Assembly: GCA_000751555.1 (NCBI GenBank)
Contig: CCEZ01000013.1
Coordinates: 1-64,000, forward strand
Direction: 5' to 3'
Length of the DNA: 64,000 bases
Source of the DNA: Anaerosalibacter massiliensis
GTDB taxonomy: Bacteria; Bacillota; Clostridia; Tissierellales; Sporanaerobacteraceae
Shown: positions 16,369 to 25,388 of the stretch, piece by piece
Numbering within the stretch: position 1 is the stretch's first letter
Layout: each line of letters starts with the position of its first letter
Program-made: the position numbers and the translations under genes
Notes under the pieces: generated by a model
Databases searched by the model: none
Told to the model about the DNA's origin: nothing
Seen by the model: only the letters and a program-made list of their open reading frames with translations

Positions 16369-17623
16369 GCACACTGATTTGATTGGATAAGAATGATTTT
16401 AATATATATCCTATCTCATCTTCTCCTATAACAATTTCATATTTATTTTCTATAGGAGAAAATATTTCTTTCAAAATCTTCATATCCTTCTTATATATTT
16501 TCTTGTATTCTTCTAAATCATCAAATTTCCGTGGTATTACTCCTTTTATCAAATTATCTATTAAAAAACATATATGGAGTACTATGCCCATTCTTACATC
16601 TATGGATACTTTTAGTCCTAATTTATATTCTATTTCATATAAAATATATCTAATTTCTTTTACGATTTTCTCACCCTTTACATTTGATAAATGTTCTGTT
16701 AAAGATTGTGAAATTTTTAGGCACATGTCATTTTCTTCAAAAATATTATTTAATTTATCTATTCCTTCATTTGTAAATATATCTACAGCAAGAAATACTG
16801 GCGTCCAAGATATATCTAATGATATAGTAGATATTATTGCCAATATATTATATTTATCTTTCAATTTGTGCAATCTATTTTCTAAGTTATTTTCATCTAT
16901 TATATTTATGGTAAATATATCTATGTTTTTATTAGATATTTCTTTTCCAATAATATTTGCAATCTTTTTTGAAGCACCATCTCCTGTAAAACAAGCAGTA
17001 ACAATAATATCATTTATATTGTTGTCTTCTTCCAATATATTACCCCTATATTTATATACATGTTTATTTTTAAAGGCCTCCATTATTTCATCTATACTAT
17101 ATCCTACTATTGATTTTCTTAAAACCTCCAAAACCATAGGCGTACTGACCATTTCAATAGTTCTTACTTCTATGCCAGTTTCTTCCCAAATCATATCTCC
17201 AAAAGTAGTCAAAGAACCCATATCCACTAAAATAATCACACCTTCTCCCTTATTTATTTCCTCCACCTTTCTTTTAGCTATGACATACATAGTCTCTGGT
17301 TTCATATTTAGAGGCATGTCTAGGGCTATAGCATGGTCAGTTCCTATTAGGCTATTGGCCACCTCCACCATGGAACTGGCTGTAGTTCTACCGTGCATAA
17401 TAACAACAACCCCAACCTTAGGCACTTCTACCTTGTCAAATTTATAAGAATCAGTTGCAAAAAACATAGCTAAATAACCTATTTCGTCCACTGGAGTTTC
17501 AATTCCAAAACTTTCATCTATGATTCTTGTTATTTTCATTGCAAATAAAAATTCTTCTTCATAGTTTATTCTAATAAAATTTAATTTGGGATTGTAAATT
17601 TTTTCTCCATTTTTTATTCTCAT
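16364..17623 (-). CDS. LevR-type PTS-controlled regulator, C-terminal part (second half of a split gene)
   Basis: Encodes the second half of a LevR/DagR-type activator: the rest of PRD1 (EIGYLAMFFAT), an EIIA-Man-like domain with the phosphorylatable histidine in VVVIMHGRTTASS, an EIIB-like domain around VTACFTGDGASKK, and PRD2 near the C-terminus (LGLKVSIDVRMGIVLHICFL). The open frame continues upstream of this ATG for 21 codons (KVYFALSFHLERS, a good PRD sequence) to an A7 run, where it meets the first half in the other frame. One added base there gives a protein of about 905 residues, the LevR size. Either the gene is broken, the base is missing from the sequence, or the run slips. Confidence 0.85.
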   Translation of the reverse strand: MRIKNGEKIYNPKLNFIRINYEEEFLFAMKITRIIDESFGIETPVDEIGYLAMFFATDSYKFDKVEVPKVGVVVIMHGRTTASSMVEVANSLIGTDHAIALDMPLNMKPETMYVIAKRKVEEINKGEGVIILVDMGSLTTFGDMIWEETGIEVRTIEMVSTPMVLEVLRKSIVGYSIDEIMEAFKNKHVYKYRGNILEEDNNINDIIVTACFTGDGASKKIANIIGKEISNKNIDIFTINIIDENNLENRLHKLKDKYNILAIISTISLDISWTPVFLAVDIFTNEGIDKLNNIFEENDMCLKISQSLTEHLSNVKGEKIVKEIRYILYEIEYKLGLKVSIDVRMGIVLHICFLIDNLIKGVIPRKFDDLEEYKKIYKKDMKILKEIFSPIENKYEIVIGEDEIGYILKSFLSNQISVH

Positions 17624-17682
17624 TATACTTCTTTCTAAATGAAAAGATAATGCAAAGTAAACCTTTTCATTAAAATGTTTAT

Positions 17683-19080
17683 TTAATTTTTTTCTCCTAA
17701 CAGAAGTATTTCTTCCACTACTTCTAAAATTTTATTATCTACTATATTAGATATTTCTCCCCTATGAAAATGTCTAGATATATTGCCTATATACTCCTTA
17801 AAATGAGTCTCTATATCTATACTTATTATTTCATTTATATCTTGTTCAGCTATTCCCATACTCTTTAAGGACTCCAATTTTTCTTCAATACTATTATAAA
17901 AATCCTCTGTAGTATATTTATCTATTTCCATCAATAAGGGTGGTTTCTCACTTTGATTGAATTTTAGTACATCATAGCTAAAATTCAATAGCTGTTCTAC
18001 TTCATTTCTATGTTGGTTAATATTCATAATTCCCTTTCTCACATGATTAGGCAAATCACATTGGGCAATTAGTATATAATTGCTGTTTTGGGATTTGTAA
18101 TTTAAAAAAGCTTTAGCACAAGCTAATTGAATGTCAGATTTAAGCTGTCCTATATTATTGGGACAATCATATAATAAATAAGAAATAATAGCATTTTTAT
18201 TTATATAAATACTTTTTCCTAGACGATGAGATTCCTCTTTAATAAAAGTCTCTATAAGATCATATCTTTCAGATAAATTCCTCTCTCTAATTGGAGGTAG
18301 TGTAATTACCATAGGTATCCGGCGAGTGAAGGTTTTTAATAAATTAGATTTTGGCTCTTCTGTAGTTGCAGCAATAATCCTCACATCTACATAAGACAAT
18401 TTTTCCGTTTCTCCTAATGGTCTGAAAAATCCATTATCTATGTATGTAAACAACATTTCCTGTCCCTGAGGAGATAATCTATGGATTTCATCTAAAAATA
18501 TAAATCCTCCATCTGCCTTTTTAAGCAAACCTTCCCTATCTTTTGTAGCACCAGTATAAGCACCTTTTTTTACTCCAAATATCTGAGCTGTCAAAAGATT
18601 TTGGTTACTAGCATAATCGGCACAATTAAACCTTATAAAAGGGGCATCTTCCCTAAGAATATTAGTTTCTATGGAGAATTGATACATTAGTTCAGCAAAC
18701 ATAGATTTTCCTACTCCTGTTTCTCCTAATATCAATGTATGAAGTCCTTTTGGTGGATACATTATGGCCGCTTTAGCCTTATCAATGGGAATAGCTAAAC
18801 TTTGATTTGCACCAACCATTTTATCTAAGCTATTTTTATTATTACTAATGGGAGTATTTTCCTCTTTAAAAGTATCTTTTTCTATATCTATGGTTCTGTA
18901 TAATACAGGTCTCCCTTCTAGTTTTTCCACTTTCCCATCTCTATGTAGAATATTTAGATATCTACTTATATTGGACCTATCTATATCTAGTATCTGAGCA
19001 ATATCCATGGCAGAAATTCCCTCAGACTTTTCTTCTCCTAATCTTTTCAATATATCTAATACTTCCTTAATTCTACTCAT
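17683..19080 (-). CDS. LevR-type sigma-54 activator, N-terminal part (first half of a split gene)
   Basis: An N-terminal HTH (about 1-65) precedes a sigma-54 AAA+ domain with Walker A GETGVGKS (119-126), the contact loop in the GAYTGA form, and FIFLDEIHRL. The start of PRD1 ends abruptly at GEKN and a stop. LevR proteins turn on PTS operons from sigma-54 promoters and are controlled by PTS phosphorylation, and such a promoter precedes the IIB gene next door. The break lies at GGAGAAAAAAATTAA (17683-17697, minus strand). The partner half follows 59 bases on. GGAAGGAGGG ribosome site. Confidence 0.87.
   Translation of the reverse strand: MSRIKEVLDILKRLGEEKSEGISAMDIAQILDIDRSNISRYLNILHRDGKVEKLEGRPVLYRTIDIEKDTFKEENTPISNNKNSLDKMVGANQSLAIPIDKAKAAIMYPPKGLHTLILGETGVGKSMFAELMYQFSIETNILREDAPFIRFNCADYASNQNLLTAQIFGVKKGAYTGATKDREGLLKKADGGFIFLDEIHRLSPQGQEMLFTYIDNGFFRPLGETEKLSYVDVRIIAATTEEPKSNLLKTFTRRIPMVITLPPIRERNLSERYDLIETFIKEESHRLGKSIYINKNAIISYLLYDCPNNIGQLKSDIQLACAKAFLNYKSQNSNYILIAQCDLPNHVRKGIMNINQHRNEVEQLLNFSYDVLKFNQSEKPPLLMEIDKYTTEDFYNSIEEKLESLKSMGIAEQDINEIISIDIETHFKEYIGNISRHFHRGEISNIVDNKILEVVEEILLLGEKN
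17686..17692 (-). other. A7 run with slippery heptamer A AAA AAT at the regulator frameshift
   Basis: Read in the frame of the first half, the codons are GAA AAA AAT TAA. A -1 slip on A AAA AAT enters the open frame of the second half and skips the stop. An eighth A in the genome would do the same. AGGAG lies just upstream. Confidence 0.6.
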
Positions 19081-19557
19081 TTAACTTCCCTCCTTCCATA
19101 GCTTTTTATTAAAAACTTAGCATCTCAATTTTTTACTCAAGATATTAGCCTAAAAATTCAATATCTTCTCTACTCTCCTACCATTATTGCACCATTAAAG
19201 TTTTATCAATTTTCTATCTTGCAGCATTCATAGCCTTTACATATATTCTTTGCTTCCTTTTTCTACTTATAATAGACTCAAAAATATTTATTTAATGTGG
19301 ATTGTTTTAACAAATTTCATTTATAGAATATCATAGCTTACATATTGAATCAATGTAATGAATCTCTATAAAAATTATATCCCCATCCTTTATTTCGGGA
19401 ATATATTTACTCCTCCATATTCTGTAAGATATTGATTATGATGTGACAACTTAGACTTTTACATGTCCCTCCACAAATAATAATTAATTTCCTGACATCA
19501 ATTACCATTCCAGCACTTCTGAATAATCTACATTCGTTAATCGAATATCTACATAAC
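19081..19557. other. Intergenic region with no recognisable gene
   Basis: AT-rich sequence between the LevR-type gene and a decayed frame. It holds the regulator's ribosome site; I see no promoter or hairpin I would defend. Confidence 0.4.
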
Positions 19558-19705
19558 TTATATTATTCTCTCTAGCATATTTTTGATATCAGATTCCATA
19601 TCATAATATTCATTATTTAAGTTTATAAGATTGCGAATTGTCGATGCTAAAAGAGTAGCTCTTTTTTCAGTTTTTGCATGTATATATTTATCATTGAGTG
19701 CCAAA
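19558..19705 (-). pseudogene. Decayed coding fragment of unknown family
   Basis: The minus strand has protein-like text (NDKYIHAKTEKRATLLAST, then IRNLINLNNEYYDMESD). It shifts frame near 19585 and continues as KYARENNISYVDIRLTNVDY before a stop near 19500. There is no start codon or ribosome site. It looks like the tail of a lost gene; I do not recognise the family. Confidence 0.35.
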
Positions 19706-19788
19706 TTAATTTACTTCAAGCATAATAGGTAATAAGGGTAGAAGCTCTATAGTGTAGTTTTTAGTGTCTACCAATAGTTTTACATAAT

Positions 19789-19831
19789 AAAAACTAGTTA
19801 AGATTATTAATATTATCCTAACTAGCTTTTA
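19789..19831 (-). terminator. Terminator of the hypB-to-methyltransferase operon
   Basis: The stem CTAGTTAAGAT / ATCCTAACTAG (one mismatch) around an AT loop is followed on the minus strand by TTTTTATT, about 70 bases after the methyltransferase stop. Confidence 0.75.
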
Positions 19832-19902
19832 TACTATACTTTATCTTTTTTATAGTTTCTTTAAAGCAAGCGTAAATTAGATTACTTTTCTTTAATCTAT
19901 AG

Positions 19903-20499
19903 TTAACTTTTACACCCGATGATTACAAACATATCTGTATTGTCTACTTCCTTTATAACTTCCAAGCCAGCATCTAAAAAATACTGCTTCATAGTAGACA
20001 TTGTAGGTAAATTATCTTCTTTTACAGTTTCATCTACTCGTTTATGAAGATTGTTGATATCCTCTCTACTCTGAGAATGGCAAATTGTAAGTTTACCTCC
20101 AACTTTTAGTTTTTGTGCAAGCCTGTCAACTGCTTCTGCTTTTCTGGATTGAAAATGAGGAAACATAGAATAGCAAATAACATGGTCATAGGCATCTTCA
20201 TCGTCCTTGATATCAAGAACATTCCCACATTCAAAAATAACATTCTCATATTTATTTTTTTGTTGAGCCATCTCAATCATCTTTTCAGCCAAGTCAATTG
20301 CCTTGATACTGCCTGACTGAGTTACTCTTTGATACAAACTTGGAATTAATATACCAGTACCTGTGCCCACATCTAAAATATAGCTTCCTGCCTTTATCTC
20401 AATCAAATCCAGTATATACTCCACTTTTATCATATCATGGTTACAAGTTTCATCCCATGTGCCTGCTACACTATTGAAAAAGTATTTCTGTGATTTCAT
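19903..20499 (-). CDS. Class I SAM-dependent methyltransferase
   Basis: A 198-residue methyltransferase with motif I ILDVGTGTGILIPSL (about 40-54), the acidic ribose-binding residue in IKAIDLAEKM, and a motif IV-like YDHVICYSMFPHF. It resembles the UbiE/COG2226 group. It is the last gene of the hypB operon, eleven bases after the ECF S-component gene, so it is probably functionally linked to cofactor or metal metabolism. Substrate unknown. Confidence 0.85.
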   Translation of the reverse strand: MKSQKYFFNSVAGTWDETCNHDMIKVEYILDLIEIKAGSYILDVGTGTGILIPSLYQRVTQSGSIKAIDLAEKMIEMAQQKNKYENVIFECGNVLDIKDDEDAYDHVICYSMFPHFQSRKAEAVDRLAQKLKVGGKLTICHSQSREDINNLHKRVDETVKEDNLPTMSTMKQYFLDAGLEVIKEVDNTDMFVIIGCKS

Positions 20500-20509
20500 T
20501 TAAAAACAC

Positions 20510-21049
20510 CTACACTCCCTTATAAATTTCGCTAGTAAGATTAAGTTTTTTCACCGTTAACACAATTGTGGGTATGAGGATCAGTTGTATAATGATACCT
20601 GGGAGTCCCTTAATAATTGCGCCTTGTACAAACATAACTGGTCCGGGCAATTTCACCGTAAAAAACGTTGCCAATACCCATACAGTAGCACCGGCCATTA
20701 TTCTACCACATACCATACTGATAATAAGGGACTCATAGACATTCATTTTTAATTCTCTGTAAAGTAAGCTTACTACAACACTATAAGTAGCAAGTTCAAG
20801 CATCATATAGGGCAATACTGGAAAAAGTGGCGGCATTCCCGTTAACAATGAGCTTAAAAGGGGAGTCAATGCACCTACTGCTAATGCAAATGGCCAACCT
20901 AGAAAAAATCCAGCTATTAACACTGGAATATGCATAGGCAAAAATACTGGCCCTCCTCCTTCTATGATATGAAATGCCATGGGCAACATAATGCCCATAG
21001 CTATAAATATTCCTGATAGTACTAATTTTTTCGTCATTTGATTTTTCAT
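20510..21049 (-). CDS. ECF transporter S component (substrate-binding membrane protein)
   Basis: A small integral membrane protein with about six hydrophobic segments and the ECF S-component pattern: FLPMHIPVLIAGFFLGWPF and ALTPLLSSLLTGMPP. Such proteins bind a vitamin or metal and share a separate energizing module (EcfT/A), which is not encoded here. I choose the ATG giving MKNQMTKK because GGGAGGT stands five bases before it; an upstream start nine codons earlier would overlap hypA and lacks a site. Substrate unknown; the hyp context makes a nickel-related or cofactor substrate possible. Confidence 0.82.
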   Translation of the reverse strand: MKNQMTKKLVLSGIFIAMGIMLPMAFHIIEGGGPVFLPMHIPVLIAGFFLGWPFALAVGALTPLLSSLLTGMPPLFPVLPYMMLELATYSVVVSLLYRELKMNVYESLIISMVCGRIMAGATVWVLATFFTVKLPGPVMFVQGAIIKGLPGIIIQLILIPTIVLTVKKLNLTSEIYKGV

Positions 21050-21062
21050 AATGACCTCCCTT

Positions 21063-21404
21063 TCAACAAGCAACAATCTCTTTGATTAAAAACTCTCTAC
21101 CACTAAGTAACTCCCAATCATGACTCCCACAATCTGGACATTGCTTATTGCACTGAATCAGATTAAATACCTTATGACAGTTGTAACATCTGCAATTGCC
21201 CGGCAACAGCTCAATTTTCAATTTTGTGTCCTGTAATAGTGTACCGTCCACTGCGGCAGGATAACAAGCCTCAACATATTTTGGTATTATAGAAGATAAC
21301 TCACCAATCTGGAGAACTAATGTATCTATTTTTGTAATTTCATTTTTTTCAGCAAAGTCTTCAATTGTTTTTACAACTTGAATTATAACTCCTAATTCAT
21401 GCAA
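21063..21404 (-). CDS. hypA: Hydrogenase nickel-incorporation protein HypA
   Basis: Nickel metallochaperone of 113 residues. The N-terminal M-H-E, whose His2 binds nickel, is kept; the start codon is TTG, fixed by GGGGTG seven bases upstream and by the need for His2. The zinc site is formed by CRCYNC and CPDC in the C-terminal part. It normally delivers nickel with HypB. It sits between a multi-Fe-S oxidoreductase and an ECF S component; no NiFe-hydrogenase structural genes are in the window. Confidence 0.92.
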   Translation of the reverse strand: MHELGVIIQVVKTIEDFAEKNEITKIDTLVLQIGELSSIIPKYVEACYPAAVDGTLLQDTKLKIELLPGNCRCYNCHKVFNLIQCNKQCPDCGSHDWELLSGREFLIKEIVAC

Positions 21405-21442
21405 ATGAATTCACCCCTATTTCTTTAAATATAAAGAGTATA

Positions 21443-21464
21443 GGGTGGGTTTGCATACCCACCC
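21443..21464 (-). terminator. GC-rich intercistronic hairpin
   Basis: GGGTGGGT and ACCCACCC flank a six-base loop between the oxidoreductase gene and hypA. It stands out in an AT-rich genome. No strong T-run follows on the minus strand, so it is more likely partial termination or an mRNA-stabilising element than a full stop. Confidence 0.5.
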
Positions 21465-21503
21465 ACATTTTATTTATCGTACTATCAATTTGTCTTATTA
21501 TCT

Positions 21504-24182
21504 TTATTTACCATGTAAAGATTTTTTAATACTATGAGTAACCATTCTACCTTTACGTTTAACCATGTTTTTAACAATTACTGGTTTAAGTTTTTCAAAA
21601 GGTACATTTTGGGCATCATATTTTTTCACAAGTGATATAGCGTCAAACTTACATTTAGTTGTACATGAACCGCATCCTATGCACATATATTCATCTACAA
21701 CTGTAGCACCACAGCTAAGACAACGTTCTGTTTCCTTTCTAACTTGTTCCTCTGTAAATGTAGCACGCAAATCCTTAAAGGATGTTTTAGCTTTATTTCC
21801 ATCAACGTGACTTGTTCTTTGTCTTGGAAGATGATCATATCCTGCAAGGTCTAAATTTTCTTTGTCAAATGCACGGAATTCTCTCCTGTCACGGCCAATA
21901 ACCAAATCTTGTCCTGGGTGAACATAACGGTGGATTGAAATTGCACCTTCTTTACCTAGAGCAATGGCATCAATAGCAAATTTAGGACCTGTTACTGCAT
22001 CTCCGCCAGCAAATACATCTGGTTCTCCTGTCTGAAGAGTAAAAGAATCTACTTTTATTGTATTGTTTGGATTTAGTTCCATTTTTGAGTTTTCTAGCAA
22101 CCCACCCCAATCCATTGCTTGCCCTATTGAAAGCAATACGTTATCTGCCTTAACAATCTTTGTTTCATTTTCATCAAACTTAGGGCTAAACCTTTTATTT
22201 TCATCGAAAACTGAAATACATTTCTTAAATTCTACACCAACAACGTGACCATTTTCTGTGACAACACGCTTTGGACCCCAAGAATTGTTAACTCCAATAT
22301 CTTCTGACAACGCTTCTTCAATTTCTTCATCAAGGGCTGGCATTTCCTCTCGACTTTCAAGGCAGAACATCTCAACTTTTGAAGCTCCAGCTCTTGTAGC
22401 TGTTCTTGCAACGTCAATAGCAACGTTACCACCACCAATTACAATAACATCTCCTTCTAGCTCTATGTCATTGCCTAAGTTGACATCTAGTAAGAAATCA
22501 ACACCTGTAATAACACCTTCTGCATCTTCACCTTCAATGCCAAGTTTTCTACCTGCCTGAGCCCCAATTGCAAGATAAAATGCTTCATATCCTTGATTTC
22601 TTAAATCTTCAAGGCTTATATCTTTACCTACTTCAACGCCCATCTTAAACTCTACACCTAATTCTCTTAAAATATCGATTTCTGCATTTACTACTTCTTT
22701 TCCCAATCTATAGGAAGGGATTCCAAGGGTTAACATACCACCAAGGGCTTTTTGTTTTTCAAACACTGTTACATTATAACCGTCAATGGCTAAATAGTAG
22801 GCACAAGATAGACCTGAAGGACCAGCACCAATAATAGCAATTTTATTGCCATATTCATGTCTTATTTTTGGTATATAACGGTTATCCATGTTTAAATCTT
22901 GTTCTGCAATAAATTTTTTTATATCATCAATAGCAAGCGGCTCATCAATATCTCCTCTAGTACATACAGATTCACATGTTCTTGGACAAATACGCCCACA
23001 TACTGCAGGGAATGGATTTTCCTTTTTAATAAGTTCAAGTGCTTCCGTATACCTTCCTTGAGAAGCTAGCTTAATATAGCCCTGAACTGAAATATGAGCT
23101 GGACACTGAGTTTTACAAGGACTTGTTCCAGTATCAACAACATTTTCTCTATTAATACGATAATCTGGATTCCATTTATCTGGACCCCATTTTGTATTAG
23201 ATGGAAAATCCTCTCTCTTCTCAACAACTTGTGCCTCAGCACATAATTTTTGACCTAATTTTAATGCATTAACAGGACAAACTTGAACACATTCTCCACA
23301 AGCAACGCATTTATCTTCATCAACATGGGAAACATAATTTGAACGGACCATATCATTGTTCAAAAACATTCCAGCAGTTCTTAAAGATAGGCAACTACAT
23401 CCACAACAGTTACAAATTGCGTGAGTTTTTCCTGGGCCATCTGTATTTGGAATTTGATGCATCAAGCCATTTTCTTCGGCTCTTTTTATGATTTCAAAGG
23501 CTTCTTCTCGAGTAATCTCTCTACCTCTACCTGTACGAATATAGAATTCTGCAGCATGACCCATTTGAATACACATATCTTCTTTTAAATGTCCACAACC
23601 TTCTCCCATAACTTCTCTAGCTGTACGACATGAGCAATCTGAAACTGAAAAAATTTCATTTTCATTAAGATATTTTGAAACTTCTTCATAAGATGCCCTT
23701 CTAGTTTCACCCTCAATAGCCATTTCAATAGGAATAACACGCATAAGCCCTGTTCCTATGGGAAAAACACCTGCTGTTTGAGGACCTCTTACTCTTCCAT
23801 ATGCTTCAAAAGCTTCTGCAATTTGTGGATATTTTTTAACATTTTCTTTGTTGTTAACCATCATTTCCATAATACCCGGAACCCATATCTCAAGCCAATA
23901 TTTATCAACGCCATCCTTCTTACCAACAAAACAGGCACCAGCAACGGCTAATTCCCATAAAAGTTTTTCTGTTTCTTCTAAAGATTTTCCACATAAAGGA
24001 GCTACCTCTTCCGCACTCTTGGGTTTACGAAACTCTAAACAAAGTCCTACTTCTGCCATTTCTTCTGTAACAACAGGTTCTAAAATCATATATTCAGGAT
24101 CTGTCGCTGTATACGCTGATTTTGAGCCAGACTTTTTCCCACCAATATGATTAGCAAAATCCAATACTTTTTGTTTGATCAT
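21504..24182 (-). CDS. Multi-[4Fe-4S] FAD/NAD(P) oxidoreductase (GltD/NfnL-like core)
   Basis: Large soluble oxidoreductase of 892 residues. A unique N-terminal region of about 290 residues, with a cysteine cluster CNCCGCSC, is followed by a ferredoxin motif CVACGECVQVCP. Next comes a GltD-type core: CGRICPRTCESVC for clusters, the FAD fold IIGAGPSGLSCAYYLA, and the NAD(P) fold VIGGGNVAIDVARTATR. Another cluster motif, CIGCGSCTTKC, lies at the C-terminus. It probably moves electrons between NAD(P)H and ferredoxin-like carriers. The ATG giving MIKQKVLD is chosen because GGAGG lies eight bases before it. Embedded between hypB and hypA. Physiological substrate unknown. Confidence 0.83.
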   Translation of the reverse strand: MIKQKVLDFANHIGGKKSGSKSAYTATDPEYMILEPVVTEEMAEVGLCLEFRKPKSAEEVAPLCGKSLEETEKLLWELAVAGACFVGKKDGVDKYWLEIWVPGIMEMMVNNKENVKKYPQIAEAFEAYGRVRGPQTAGVFPIGTGLMRVIPIEMAIEGETRRASYEEVSKYLNENEIFSVSDCSCRTAREVMGEGCGHLKEDMCIQMGHAAEFYIRTGRGREITREEAFEIIKRAEENGLMHQIPNTDGPGKTHAICNCCGCSCLSLRTAGMFLNNDMVRSNYVSHVDEDKCVACGECVQVCPVNALKLGQKLCAEAQVVEKREDFPSNTKWGPDKWNPDYRINRENVVDTGTSPCKTQCPAHISVQGYIKLASQGRYTEALELIKKENPFPAVCGRICPRTCESVCTRGDIDEPLAIDDIKKFIAEQDLNMDNRYIPKIRHEYGNKIAIIGAGPSGLSCAYYLAIDGYNVTVFEKQKALGGMLTLGIPSYRLGKEVVNAEIDILRELGVEFKMGVEVGKDISLEDLRNQGYEAFYLAIGAQAGRKLGIEGEDAEGVITGVDFLLDVNLGNDIELEGDVIVIGGGNVAIDVARTATRAGASKVEMFCLESREEMPALDEEIEEALSEDIGVNNSWGPKRVVTENGHVVGVEFKKCISVFDENKRFSPKFDENETKIVKADNVLLSIGQAMDWGGLLENSKMELNPNNTIKVDSFTLQTGEPDVFAGGDAVTGPKFAIDAIALGKEGAISIHRYVHPGQDLVIGRDRREFRAFDKENLDLAGYDHLPRQRTSHVDGNKAKTSFKDLRATFTEEQVRKETERCLSCGATVVDEYMCIGCGSCTTKCKFDAISLVKKYDAQNVPFEKLKPVIVKNMVKRKGRMVTHSIKKSLHGK

Positions 24183-24216
24183 ATATTTCCCCTCCAAATT
24201 TGAATTTATTATATTC

Positions 24217-24888
24217 CTACTGTCCCTTCCAATTTTTTACTTCAGTACGAATCCAATCTGCCCATTCATCAATTCCTTCACCTGTTCTTGCAGAAATAGG
24301 GATGATTTTAATATTCGGATTTAGCTTTTGAGCACGTGCTTTAACTGCTTCTAAATCAAAATCAAAATAATCTATTACATCAATCTTATTAATCAGTAGA
24401 ACATCCACCATTGAAAACATTAAAGGGTATTTTAGAGGTTTATCATCCCCCTCTGGCACACTTAAAATCATAGCGTTTTTAGATGCACCAGTATCAAACT
24501 CTGCTGGACATACTAAATTGCCTACATTCTCTAGAATAACAAAATCAATATTTTCTGTACCAAGCCCTAACAGTCCCTGCTTAGTCATATCAGCATCCAG
24601 ATGGCACATGCCACCAGTGTGCAACTGGATAACTTTCGTACCAGTTTCAGAAACTGCATGGGCATCCACATCAGAATCAATATCTGCTTCCATGACACCA
24701 ATAGTCATATCTGACTTCAATGCTTCAATAGTCCTTAAAACCGTAGTTGTTTTACCTGAACCTGGTGATGACATGAGATTCAATAAAAAAGTCTTCCTCT
24801 TTTTTAATTCATCTCTAAGTAAATCTGCTTGCCTATTATTATCTTCGAAGACACTTTCCTTGATTTCTAAGACTTTAAAAGTTTTCAT
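24217..24888 (-). CDS. hypB: Hydrogenase nickel-incorporation GTPase HypB
   Basis: GTPase that releases nickel to the target enzyme. The P-loop reads SSPGSGKTT near residue 40, followed by EADIDSDVDA, the metal-site HTGGMCHLDADM, and NKID for guanine recognition. It lacks the histidine-rich N-terminal stretch found in some homologues, so it is a chaperone rather than a nickel store. First gene of the operon, behind a strong promoter and a regulatory region copied in front of fmdE. Confidence 0.93.
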   Translation of the reverse strand: MKTFKVLEIKESVFEDNNRQADLLRDELKKRKTFLLNLMSSPGSGKTTTVLRTIEALKSDMTIGVMEADIDSDVDAHAVSETGTKVIQLHTGGMCHLDADMTKQGLLGLGTENIDFVILENVGNLVCPAEFDTGASKNAMILSVPEGDDKPLKYPLMFSMVDVLLINKIDVIDYFDFDLEAVKARAQKLNPNIKIIPISARTGEGIDEWADWIRTEVKNWKGQ

Positions 24889-24939
24889 ATCTTACATCCA
24901 CCTTCCCATAAATTTTTATTAAGTTCCAAATTTCATAGG

Positions 24940-25215
24940 ACATCTCGATGAAAGTTGTTATTATTTTGTCATTTTCATTGTACATAAAATGAAAATAACT
25001 GTCAAAGAATAGAAGTGTTGAAATTTCAACGTTTCTTGACTTTATGTTTTAAGTTTAGTTTACACTTATAATAAAAATAAATAACATATTTACCACTCAC
25101 ATTGGAAGTTTTTACAGAACTATATGTAAATTTAACTTGAATGTAAAAAAATACTCAAATAAGTCAGAATGTTATAGATTATCAATTAATTAATGTTACA
25201 TTATGAAGGATACTA
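24940..25215 (-). promoter_or_regulatory. hypB upstream regulatory region (copy A of a duplicated element)
   Basis: Contains the promoter TTGACA (25000-25005) - 17 bases - TACAAT (24977-24982). A perfect palindrome GTTGAAATTTCAAC (25017-25030) stands beside the -35 box. Farther upstream is an inverted pair AAGTTTAGTTTACA (25051-25064) and TGTAAATTTAACTTG (25125-25139). The whole block matches the region before fmdE (29130-29380), with the promoter and repeats at the same spacing. That is strong evidence for one shared regulator. Confidence 0.8.
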
Positions 25216-25388
25216 TTAAAACTCTTATCTTTTATTTCCTAGGTTAATATGTTATTTTTTAATATATTCTCTTAAAAATAAAATAAGTTTTAAAAATATA
25301 AAAAATATTTTTTATCTAGAAGAATTCTTATATGAAGTGTACCTCATTATATAGTCCAGCCTACTTTATAGCTTTAGATAATCTTGGT
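25216..25388. other. Featureless AT-rich spacer
   Basis: Lies between the conserved regulatory block and the stop of the binding-protein gene. No convincing terminator is visible. Confidence 0.35.

Noticed and set aside
16383-17447. Long plus-strand open frame (354 codons)
   Set aside because: It is antisense to the LevR-type regulator, has no ribosome site and a composition dictated by the minus-strand coding sequence.
24970-25140. Riboswitch or structured leader in the duplicated hypB/fmdE upstream regions
   Set aside because: The conserved inverted pairs lie upstream of the TTGACA/TACAAT promoter, so they are not in the transcript. DNA-binding sites explain them better.
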